Translations under genes and position numbers: made by a program
The notes under the pieces: model-generated
Database searches by the model: none
Told to the model about the DNA's origin: nothing
Seen by the model: only the letters and a program-made list of their open reading frames with translations
Part shown: positions 1 through 5,321 of the stretch, in pieces
Layout of the letters: each line of letters opens with the position of its first letter
Position numbering within the stretch: position 1 is the stretch's first letter
Assembly (NCBI GenBank): GCA_029556005.1
Contig: JAKQGT010000154.1
Span: forward strand, 1 to 9,829
Origin: Chlamydiota bacterium
GTDB taxonomy: Bacteria > Chlamydiota > Chlamydiia > Chlamydiales > Simkaniaceae
Length of the DNA: 9,829 nt
Direction of reading: 5' to 3'

Positions 1-54
1 TTATCAATCTTAGACGCTGAGCTTCAACAAGAAATTAGCAAAATTTTCTTTTAG
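1..54 (+). CDS. 3' end of an upstream gene (partial)
   Basis: The frame starting at base 1 is open from the window edge and encodes LSILDAELQQEISKIFF before a TAG at 52-54. It lies just upstream of uvrC on the same strand, so it is probably the C-terminal tail of the preceding gene. In Chlamydia, as I recall, mutS sits next to uvrC, which makes mutS the first guess. Seventeen residues are too few to confirm this, and I see no diagnostic MutS motif. The presence of a gene tail is moderately likely; its identity is unsupported. Confidence 0.4.
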   Translation, partial: LSILDAELQQEISKIFF

Positions 55-63
55 TTTGAGTAC

Positions 64-89
64 ATTTTAACTCTTTTAGGAGTTAAAAT
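64..89 (+). promoter_or_regulatory. Hairpin enclosing the uvrC Shine-Dalgarno
   Basis: A perfect 10-bp inverted repeat, ATTTTAACTC (64-73) and GAGTTAAAAT (80-89), flanks a 6-nt loop TTTTAG. The only good ribosome-binding site for uvrC, AGGAG at 78-82, runs from the loop into the 3' arm, so the folded RNA would partly hide it. No U-tract follows the stem, which argues against a simple intrinsic terminator for the upstream gene. It could be a translational control element or a transcript-end stabiliser; which one is inference. Confidence 0.5.
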
Positions 90-95
90 AGGCTT

Positions 96-1883
96 ATGGA
101 TTTAAACATCATTCCCAAAGAGCCCGGTGTGTATCTGATGAAGGACAAAAAGGGGGAGGTCCTTTATGTAGGAAAAGCCAAAGACCTTAAAGTGCGGGTG
201 AAGCAGTATTTTGTGCCCGGACGTGATGGGCGTCTCATGGTTCCCTTTTTAACATCTCAAATTGAAGCGATTGAGACCATTGTGACCTTTTCAGAAAAGG
301 AAGCCCTTCTCCTCGAAAATACCCTGATTAAACGGTACCGCCCCAAGTACAATGTGCTTCTCAAAGATGATAAAACCTTTATCAGTTTAAGTGTCAATCA
401 CCGTCATACGTGGCCCCTCATTAAACTCACACGCTATAAGGGTAAACCCAAAGGGGATGCGCTTCACTTTGGTCCCTATACGAGCGCTTTTGCTGCCAGA
501 CAAACCCTCGATCTCATGAATCGTGTTTTTCAATTGCGCCAGTGCTCGGATCGCGAGCTCCATTCTCGCTCGCGTCCTTGCCTCCTTTACGCAATCAAGC
601 GGTGTCTAGCCCCTTGTGTGGGGAAGTGTTCTAAAGAGACTTATGAGCAGGAGGTCAAACGGGCGATTCAATTTTTGAAAGGACATGACAAAGAAGTGAT
701 CGAACAACTCAAAAAAGAGAGGGAAGAGGCTTCTAACCAAATGGAATATGAAAAAGCCGGAGCCCTTCACCAAACGATCCTGCAAATTCAGCACGTTACG
801 GGGAGTCAACAATCCATTATTCGCACCAAAGGGAAAGACTGCGATGTCTTTGCTCTCTATCATGAAGGAAAGCACCATATCATTGCAGAGCTCATTTTTC
901 GCGAAGGGCGCCTCATCGGAGCGGATCATTTTAAGTTTGTCGAAATCGCCTCCACCGATCAAGAGATTTGGGAAACTTTTTTAGTGCAACACTACCAAGA
1001 AAAAACCCCACTCCCTCCCGAAATACTTCTTCCCCTGGAACTCCAGCAAAAAAAGGCTCTCGAAGAGATCCTCTCTATTAAAATTGTCTACCCGCAAAAA
1101 GGGGAAAAACAGGCTCTCGTTCGCCTCGCACATAAAAACGCTAAAGCTCTCTTTTCCCAAGAACTCTCTAGAGAAGAACTCCTTTTAGATCTCCAGGAAA
1201 CCTGCGGTTTAGATCGATGCCCTGTCCGGATTGAATGCTTCGATACTTCCAATATTTCGGGAACAGACCTGGTAGCTTGCATGGTGGGATTTACTGATGG
1301 GAAGCGCGATAAAGAGCGTACGCGCCTCTTTAAAGTGAAGGGAATTGATAAGCCCGATGATTATGGAGCTTTAAAAGAGGTCCTCACTCGACACTACACA
1401 AAAGCTAAGGAGAAGGATGAACTCCCCGATTTAACTCTCATTGATGGAGGAAAAGGACAACTCAACGTGGCTTTAGACGTTTTTCAGGCACTCGAAATTG
1501 CCTCAGTAGATGTGATTTCCCTAGCAAAAGAAGAGGGACGTCATGATAAAGGGCTCCATTTTGAAAAGATCTTTACTCCCCACAAAAAAGACCCCATCTT
1601 CCTTTCTCCCCGCTCCTCAACTCTTTTTATTTTGCAACAAATCCGAGATGAAGCTCACCGCGTGGCAATCACCTACCACCGTAAAAGACGGACCAAGCGT
1701 ATTATCCAAACAGAGCTCGAGGGCATTCCCGGTATTGGCCCTAAAAAACGGACCCTTCTTCTCAAACATTTTGGGAGTGTAAAGCAGCTCAAAAAAGCGA
1801 CTCTCCAGGAGCTTCAAGAACTTAAAGGACTCAATCAAAAAGACATTGAATCTATTGAAAAGTTTCAACAAGATTCACGGTAA
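96..1883 (+). CDS. uvrC: UvrABC excinuclease subunit C
   Basis: UvrC makes the dual 3' and 5' incisions around bulky DNA lesions after UvrA/UvrB loading in nucleotide excision repair. The 595 residues match the family's usual length of about 600. The GIY-YIG nuclease domain opens the protein (PGVYLMKD at 10-17, YVGKAKDL at 24-31). A UVR motif for UvrB contact lies near 203-230 (QLKKEREEASNQMEYEKAGA). The RNase H-like 5' nuclease follows, with ECFDTSNISG (D383), LIDGGKGQL (D450) and RDEAHRVAITYH (H521). A tandem helix-hairpin-helix tail at about 540-592 includes GIPGIGPKK. The ATG at 96 is preceded by AGGAG at 78-82 with a slightly long spacing, and this site is in a hairpin. The 3' end overlaps the convergent AmaP-like gene by 32 bp. 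The identification is secure. Confidence 0.97.
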   Translation: MDLNIIPKEPGVYLMKDKKGEVLYVGKAKDLKVRVKQYFVPGRDGRLMVPFLTSQIEAIETIVTFSEKEALLLENTLIKRYRPKYNVLLKDDKTFISLSVNHRHTWPLIKLTRYKGKPKGDALHFGPYTSAFAARQTLDLMNRVFQLRQCSDRELHSRSRPCLLYAIKRCLAPCVGKCSKETYEQEVKRAIQFLKGHDKEVIEQLKKEREEASNQMEYEKAGALHQTILQIQHVTGSQQSIIRTKGKDCDVFALYHEGKHHIIAELIFREGRLIGADHFKFVEIASTDQEIWETFLVQHYQEKTPLPPEILLPLELQQKKALEEILSIKIVYPQKGEKQALVRLAHKNAKALFSQELSREELLLDLQETCGLDRCPVRIECFDTSNISGTDLVACMVGFTDGKRDKERTRLFKVKGIDKPDDYGALKEVLTRHYTKAKEKDELPDLTLIDGGKGQLNVALDVFQALEIASVDVISLAKEEGRHDKGLHFEKIFTPHKKDPIFLSPRSSTLFILQQIRDEAHRVAITYHRKRRTKRIIQTELEGIPGIGPKKRTLLLKHFGSVKQLKKATLQELQELKGLNQKDIESIEKFQQDSR

Positions 1884-2355
1884 AGGGCTTTTGATATCCA
1901 AATTGACGGGCTAGAAGAGTTCCCAACTCCTTTTGAATCTCTTCGAAAAAACCCTCTTCTTTTTCTTCGGGAAGGGTCACAAAAACCTCTAAAGATTGCT
2001 TCCCATGAATCACCACATCTGCATAAGGCTCTTGGTTCGGAAAGCGCCCTTTCCAATAGTTACTGACCATCTCAGAGATGAGGGACTCCTCCACTTCGAT
2101 TTTCAAGCCTTCCATCTCAATCTGAAAAAAACGTCTCCGATTTATGAAATAAAGAGCCAATAAGAGTAAAAAGGATCCCCCTATCAGAGTGGCTCCCAAA
2201 ATCTGATAAAATGCAAGACTTTCTAAAAGAGAGTTAATCAAAAAAATACGGAGATGGGGAACATAAGGCAAAACAAAGAAAAACAAACCGACTGTCAAAA
2301 TAAAAAAAACGATAAAGAAATGAAGGGCAGAAAAGAGGATATTTCCTACTTTCAT
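1852..2355 (-). CDS. AmaP-like membrane protein, partner of the Asp23-family protein
   Basis: This 167-residue protein has two strongly hydrophobic segments (about 8-29 and 51-71), then a basic NRRR stop-transfer and a soluble domain of about 90 residues (76-167). The soluble part alternates strands and helices (GLKIEVEESLISEMV..., SLEVFVTLPEE..., KELGTLLARQFG) in a way that resembles an Asp23/DUF322 fold. This architecture and its position directly after an Asp23-family gene match AmaP, which anchors Asp23 at the membrane in staphylococci. The ATG lies 2 nt past the Asp23 stop, so the two genes are almost certainly co-transcribed and co-translated. Its last 32 bp overlap the end of convergent uvrC. 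The membrane topology is clear from sequence; the AmaP role is inferred from architecture and context. Confidence 0.7.
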   Translation of the reverse strand: MKVGNILFSALHFFIVFFILTVGLFFFVLPYVPHLRIFLINSLLESLAFYQILGATLIGGSFLLLLALYFINRRRFFQIEMEGLKIEVEESLISEMVSNYWKGRFPNQEPYADVVIHGKQSLEVFVTLPEEKEEGFFEEIQKELGTLLARQFGYQKPFTVNLVETFQ

Positions 2356-2357
2356 GC

Positions 2358-2810
2358 TTAAAACTCTTCGGTATTAAATTCTTTTTCAGTCTCTACTTCT
2401 TTAGTTTCCACTACGCTCGCTAAAGGGACATCTGAAATGAGGGCTTTAAAAACTACGTGCACACAGGCAACATGGAGCCCTGTCAGATGGGTCACTTCAG
2501 CAGCAATTTTTGTCTGAATCTCTTCGGCTTTTTCCGGAATCGATATCCCATGTGCGATGTTCACTTCCACTTTGATACTGACGGAGTGATTTTTCTGGTC
2601 TTGCTCTACATGGATCCCTTTAATCCGTTCGTTACCTTCCCTCCCTAGAAGATTATCTAGGAGTGTCCCTTCTAGAAGAGCCACTCCTTCAATCTCAGCT
2701 AGACATTTAATGACAATCGCTTGGAAAACTCGTGTCTCGATATCTCTAATAAAAACCGTATCTGCAAATTTCAGCTCTTTTGTATCGAGCTCTTTAAACT
2801 GATCATGCAT
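2358..2810 (-). CDS. Asp23/Gls24 (DUF322) family envelope-stress protein
   Basis: This small, soluble, acidic protein has the Asp23/Gls24 pattern. It starts with a strand-rich segment (FADTVFIRDIETRVFQAIVIKC) and a helix leading into GVALLEGTLLDNLLG. A conserved core follows, KNHSVSIKVEVNIAHGISIPEKA, and then a helix and final strand ending LTGLHVACVHVVFKAL. Family members are abundant cytoplasmic or membrane-associated proteins tied to alkaline or envelope stress. A GTG at 2814-2816 would add two residues. I prefer the ATG at 2808-2810 because AAAGG lies 5 nt upstream of it, giving 150 residues. The tail after about residue 125 is Glu-rich and looks disordered. It is followed after 2 nt by the membrane partner gene. 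Family assignment is fairly sure; the physiological role in this organism is unknown. Confidence 0.8.
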   Translation of the reverse strand: MHDQFKELDTKELKFADTVFIRDIETRVFQAIVIKCLAEIEGVALLEGTLLDNLLGREGNERIKGIHVEQDQKNHSVSIKVEVNIAHGISIPEKAEEIQTKIAAEVTHLTGLHVACVHVVFKALISDVPLASVVETKEVETEKEFNTEEF

Positions 2811-2877
2811 AGACACCTTTCAATTTTACTTTTTTCAGCAGTGTATCGAAATCACGTGAATCATCCAAGAGATCTTT

Positions 2878-3558
2878 TTACACTTTAGCAAGTGGTGACG
2901 TATTTAAATACCCCGTATCAACGAAAGAGCCTCCCTGATGGTGTGGATTCTTTTTAGGTCCTTCATCGGAATCTCCACCTCCAAAGACAAAACTCAAAGT
3001 CGCATAAAGTCCTGCTACAACTGCCACAACACCCGCTACAATTCCTGTTTTAGAGAGGCAATCATCACTGAAGCATTCGTCCTCATTCTTTACAGGATTC
3101 TCTCGAGGAACGGGAATAGGTGCCACAACCTCATCGCGCAAATGAACCATTTCACGCATGGAGAGTTCATTCATTTGCCCCCCTTGCACAATCTTAGAAT
3201 TGTTATCTAAGGCAGCAATTATTTTTCTGGCTAGACTATACGCAGGACTTTCCTTAGGAATCTGCATGTCGTAAGGAACATCTTCCTCAGCGGGGTAGGT
3301 AGGAGTAAATAGGCGGATTCCATCCATCTTTCGTCGACACTGAGGACAAAGAACCTCAACACGCCCCACAAGCTTTGAAGCGATATATTCTGAAAGGGCT
3401 TCCAGATTAAATCTTGCAGCACAGCATGGATCTTTTTGTTTTTCAACTTCGCCTACAACCTCATATTCCGCTTCCTGACCTCGATCTTTTTCTATATAAG
3501 CCTCAACGGGGTTATAAATCCGTGTTAAAGCTATGGGACATTCATAAATTGTTGCCAT
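2878..3558 (-). CDS. RING/U-box-like protein with C-terminal membrane anchor
   Basis: I do not recognise a named family for this 226-residue protein. The N-terminus reads like a variant U-box or RING fold. It has ECPIAL at 6-11 with NPV at 16-18, like the CPI...DPV opening of U-boxes. FNLEALSEYI at 50-59 resembles the central helix, and CPQCRRKM at 71-78 resembles the second zinc or core loop. Cys45-Cys46 add two possible ligands. A 25-30-residue insertion (about 20-48) separates the halves. The middle (87-165) is polar. A single hydrophobic segment (TGIVAGVVAVVAGLYATLSF, 171-190) and a short Gly/Pro/His-rich tail follow. AGGGGTG lies about 5 nt before the ATG. It is first in a cluster with the Asp23 and AmaP-like genes. 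A host-directed E3 ligase effector is a speculative possibility; it could equally be a structural zinc protein. Confidence 0.6.
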   Translation of the reverse strand: MATIYECPIALTRIYNPVEAYIEKDRGQEAEYEVVGEVEKQKDPCCAARFNLEALSEYIASKLVGRVEVLCPQCRRKMDGIRLFTPTYPAEEDVPYDMQIPKESPAYSLARKIIAALDNNSKIVQGGQMNELSMREMVHLRDEVVAPIPVPRENPVKNEDECFSDDCLSKTGIVAGVVAVVAGLYATLSFVFGGGDSDEGPKKNPHHQGGSFVDTGYLNTSPLAKV

Positions 3559-3599
3559 TTTTCACCCCTTTGTGTGAAGTTTTCATAAAGATGGCCGTC

Positions 3600-3628
3600 A
3601 TTAAAAGGGATTCAAGAAATTATTTCAA
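3600..3628 (-). promoter_or_regulatory. Candidate sigma-70-type promoter for the minus-strand cluster
   Basis: Reading the minus strand, TTGAAA (3628-3623) and TTTAAT (3605-3600) are separated by exactly 17 bp. Each differs from TTGACA or TATAAT at one position. Transcription would begin near 3593, giving a leader of about 35 nt before the ATG at 3558. Placement is by eye only. Confidence 0.5.
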
Positions 3629-3644
3629 CTATTCTTATTCTTGT

Positions 3645-3673
3645 TTGAAATTATTGTTTCTCAAAGGTATGGT
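3645..3673 (+). promoter_or_regulatory. Candidate sigma-70-type promoter for the GYF_2 gene
   Basis: TTGAAA (3645-3650) and TATGGT (3668-3673) have a 17-bp spacer. The predicted start near 3680 lies about 24 nt before the ATG at 3704. This promoter is back to back with the one driving the minus-strand cluster; the two -35 boxes are 16 bp apart. The -10 is a weak match. Confidence 0.4.
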
Positions 3674-3703
3674 TGTAGAAACGGATTTCACCCCAAGGTC
3701 AAC

Positions 3704-4150
3704 ATGTACACTTTTTTTAGCGTCCTTCTTTGGTTAATCATCGGAGCGATTTGCTCACGAACAGCTAAACAACGGGGACGGAGCCCCTCTCTATGGTTTT
3801 TCCTCGGCATCCTCCTGGGGGTTATTGGTCTTATTATTTTATATATCCTCCCCCCTAAAAAGATAGCATTGGCAACGGCTCCTTCTTCACCCCCTCTAAG
3901 CCCTCCTCTTATCGAAGGCACCCCTTCTCTCGTTGTAACCGAAAGTGCTCCTGAAACAACGATCCTGTGGTATTACTTAGATGAAGGAAATAAGCAATTT
4001 GGCCCCATGAGTTTTCACGCCCTTCAAACGGCTTGGGATGAGGATCAAATTACAAGTACAACTTATGTTTGGAATGAGCAGATGGAAAACTGGAAAACCC
4101 TCGAAGAAATTCCTGACCTTCTCGACAAAGTGCGTCGCACCCCAGAATAA
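3704..4150 (+). CDS. Membrane-anchored GYF_2-domain protein
   Basis: This 148-residue protein has an N-terminal hairpin of two hydrophobic segments (about 4-17 and 31-49) joined by a basic loop (SRTAKQRGRSPS). A Pro-rich linker (about 60-80, with PPLSPPL) follows. The last 60 residues have the pattern of the GYF_2 (DUF4339) domain: WYYLDEGNKQFGP, a helix FHALQTAWDEDQI, then TYVWNEQMENWKTLEEIPDLL. Trp89, Trp111, Trp123 and Trp130 fit the aromatic positions of that fold. Such domains are thought to bind proline-rich peptides. The frame can be opened upstream at a TTG (3641), but the ATG at 3704 has AAGG 5 nt upstream and puts the first membrane segment at the N-terminus. The -10 box would also lie inside a longer version. 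Specific function is unknown. Confidence 0.75.
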   Translation: MYTFFSVLLWLIIGAICSRTAKQRGRSPSLWFFLGILLGVIGLIILYILPPKKIALATAPSSPPLSPPLIEGTPSLVVTESAPETTILWYYLDEGNKQFGPMSFHALQTAWDEDQITSTTYVWNEQMENWKTLEEIPDLLDKVRRTPE

Positions 4151-4168
4151 TCCCCTTTCTTCCAACAA

Positions 4169-4197
4169 AAAAAGAGTCCTTTAATAGGACCCTTTTT
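4169..4197. terminator. Bidirectional intrinsic terminator
   Basis: A stem pairs AAAAAGAGTCCT (4169-4180) with AGGACCCTTTTT (4186-4197) around the 5-nt loop TTAAT, with one A-C mismatch. A-rich and T-rich flanks give a U-run in either direction. It lies between the convergent GYF_2 gene and rpsN, so it can end both transcripts. Confidence 0.85.
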
Positions 4198-4219
4198 CTT
4201 AAAAAAGAAATAAATGTGT

Positions 4220-4525
4220 TTACCAAGAAGCCTTGGTAACTCCAGGGATGAGACCCGCATTAGCCATCTCACGGAAGCACAGGCGAGAAAGTTTAAATTT
4301 TCTAAGGTATCCGCGAGAGCGTCCTGTCAGGATACAGCGGTTGCGGAGGCGGATTTTTGAAGAGTTCCGGGAAAGTTTATTCAGAGCGTCTTGAGCCTTC
4401 ATACGCTCTTCATCACTAACGTGTAAATCTCGGACAATCTTTTTCAGTTCTTTTCTCTTTTCCCATTTGAGGCGCACAAGGTGCTCTCGGCGCTTCTCTT
4501 TTTCGATCATTGCTTTTCTAGCCAT
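4220..4525 (-). CDS. rpsN: 30S ribosomal protein S14 (zinc-free form)
   Basis: S14 binds 16S rRNA in the head of the small subunit late in assembly. The 101 residues match the long form. It begins [17 protein letters not shown] and ends with the S14 signature: [41 protein letters not shown] at about 61-101. It lacks the CXXC...CXXC zinc knuckle of the short 61-residue form, so it is the C-minus type. It follows rpmJ after 6 nt and ends before the bidirectional terminator. No strong Shine-Dalgarno precedes its ATG, which suggests coupling to rpmJ translation. Confidence 0.97.
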   Translation of the reverse strand: MARKAMIEKEKRREHLVRLKWEKRKELKKIVRDLHVSDEERMKAQDALNKLSRNSSKIRLRNRCILTGRSRGYLRKFKLSRLCFREMANAGLIPGVTKASW

Positions 4526-4531
4526 ATAAAC

Positions 4532-4669
4532 CTATTTTTTTCTCGCTGGTCCTTTCTGTCTCTGTTTGCGGTTTGGATCCCGTTTGTTAATGACATAAAG
4601 GCGCCCACGTCGTCTAACAATCTTATCCCCTTTACTCGGGTCTGCTTTTACTGATGCTCGTACTTTCAT
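4532..4669 (-). CDS. rpmJ: 50S ribosomal protein L36 (zinc-free form)
   Basis: The gene encodes 45 residues: [20 protein letters not shown], then [20 protein letters not shown] and PARKK. The MKVRASVK start and [11 protein letters not shown] are the L36 signature. The usual zinc ligands (Cys-Cys-Cys-His) are missing, so this is the C-minus type, and the 45-residue length with KADPSKGDK is what I recall from chlamydial L36. L36 binds 23S rRNA near the base of the L7/L12 stalk. AGGA lies about 9 nt before the ATG. It leads a two-gene unit with rpsN. Confidence 0.96.
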   Translation of the reverse strand: MKVRASVKADPSKGDKIVRRRGRLYVINKRDPNRKQRQKGPARKK

Positions 4670-4701
4670 GGTGACATCCTACATTTCGCATTATGCCAAC
4701 G

Positions 4702-4730
4702 ATCTTACCTCACCTAAGATTTCTTGACAA
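4702..4730 (-). promoter_or_regulatory. Candidate promoter for rpmJ-rpsN
   Basis: On the minus strand, TTGTCA (4730-4725) and TAAGAT (4707-4702) are 17 bp apart. The start would fall near 4695, about 26 nt before the rpmJ ATG. The -35 overlaps a TTGACA on the plus strand. Confidence 0.45.
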
Positions 4731-4749
4731 TTGTAATAAATTTCTAGAC

Positions 4750-4778
4750 TTGAATTTTACTATTTGATGGATTATGCT
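4750..4778 (+). promoter_or_regulatory. Candidate promoter for rpmH-rnpA-helicase
   Basis: TTGAAT (4750-4755) and TATGCT (4773-4778) have a 17-bp spacer. The start would be near 4785, about 28 nt before the rpmH ATG. Both boxes are moderate matches. A perfect TTGACA at 4724-4729 has no good -10 at proper spacing on this strand. Confidence 0.4.
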
Positions 4779-4812
4779 GATTACTGATTTGAATTAAAAA
4801 TTGAGATGACTC

Positions 4813-4947
4813 ATGAAACGCACCTATCAACCCAGTAAGCGTAAACGCAAAAAAACCCATGGTTTTCGGAATCGTATGAAGACAGCTTCAGGCCGTAAAC
4901 TCATTAATCGTAAAAGACGAAAAGGGCGTAAGCGTTTGGCAGCGTGA
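4813..4947 (+). CDS. rpmH: 50S ribosomal protein L34
   Basis: The 44 residues show the full L34 pattern: [20 protein letters not shown] followed by [20 protein letters not shown] and RLAA. L34 is a very basic, small component of the large subunit that threads into 23S rRNA. It precedes rnpA, as in almost all bacteria. Its TGA overlaps the GTG start of rnpA by 4 bp (GTGA, 4944-4947), so the two are translationally coupled. Only a weak GAG precedes the ATG. Confidence 0.98.
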   Translation: MKRTYQPSKRKRKKTHGFRNRMKTASGRKLINRKRRKGRKRLAA

Positions 4948-5321
4948 ACCTGAAATTTTCGCGAATTCAAAGGCTTCTCACGAAAAAAGATTACCGTGAG
5001 GTTTACAATGGCGGCCAAAAATACATAGGAAATAAGTTATTGATTTTCTATAGGTTAGCCACTTCTCCTAACCCTCGATTGGGCATTACAATTAAAAAAA
5101 AATGGGGTAAAGCTCATGAAAGAAATCGCTTTAAACGGGTTGTCCGTGAAGCTTATCGAGCCGAATATCTCAAACTTCCCCCTAATATAGAATTAAATAT
5201 TCATCCTCGGGAGGGCTATGGTAAGCTCACCCCTGAAGAAATCCTATGTGAATTAAAAACTCTAGTAACGATTTGTGGCGAAGCTAAATCCAAACCAACA
5301 ACTGGCTGTTCAAACAACTGA
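4944..5321 (+). CDS. rnpA: Ribonuclease P protein component
   Basis: RnpA is the protein cofactor of RNase P, which removes 5' leaders from pre-tRNAs. The 125 residues include the opening [20 protein letters not shown] (about 5-24). The RNR motif follows in [21 protein letters not shown] (about 45-65), then VVREAYR. The GTG start overlaps the rpmH stop, and no in-frame ATG exists before the conserved FSR region. The last 16 codons overlap the start of the downstream helicase in another frame. The tail ([14 protein letters not shown]) is low in family character and looks shaped by that overlap. Confidence 0.95.
   Translation: MNLKFSRIQRLLTKKDYREVYNGGQKYIGNKLLIFYRLATSPNPRLGITIKKKWGKAHERNRFKRVVREAYRAEYLKLPPNIELNIHPREGYGKLTPEEILCELKTLVTICGEAKSKPTTGCSNN

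Noticed and set aside
606..962. 118-codon minus-strand open frame in uvrC
   Set aside because: Antisense shadow of the UVR-motif region of uvrC with no independent support.
2811..2816. GTG start for the Asp23-family gene
   Set aside because: The GTG overlaps the AAAGG ribosome-binding site itself; the ATG two codons later is spaced correctly from it.
3641..3703. 21-residue N-terminal extension of the GYF_2 protein from a TTG
   Set aside because: The ATG at 3704 has a well-placed AAGG and starts just before the first membrane segment, while the extension overlaps the likely -35 and -10 boxes.
3414..3737. 107-codon plus-strand open frame over the RING/U-box-like gene start
   Set aside because: It runs antisense through the CPI/CC region and into the GYF_2 gene, has no recognisable motif, and would remove both divergent promoters.
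4724..4729. Perfect TTGACA as the rpmH -35 box
   Set aside because: No acceptable -10 lies 16-18 bp downstream (gacttg region). TTGAAT-17-TATGCT further down is a better pair, and the same bases serve a minus-strand TTGTCA.
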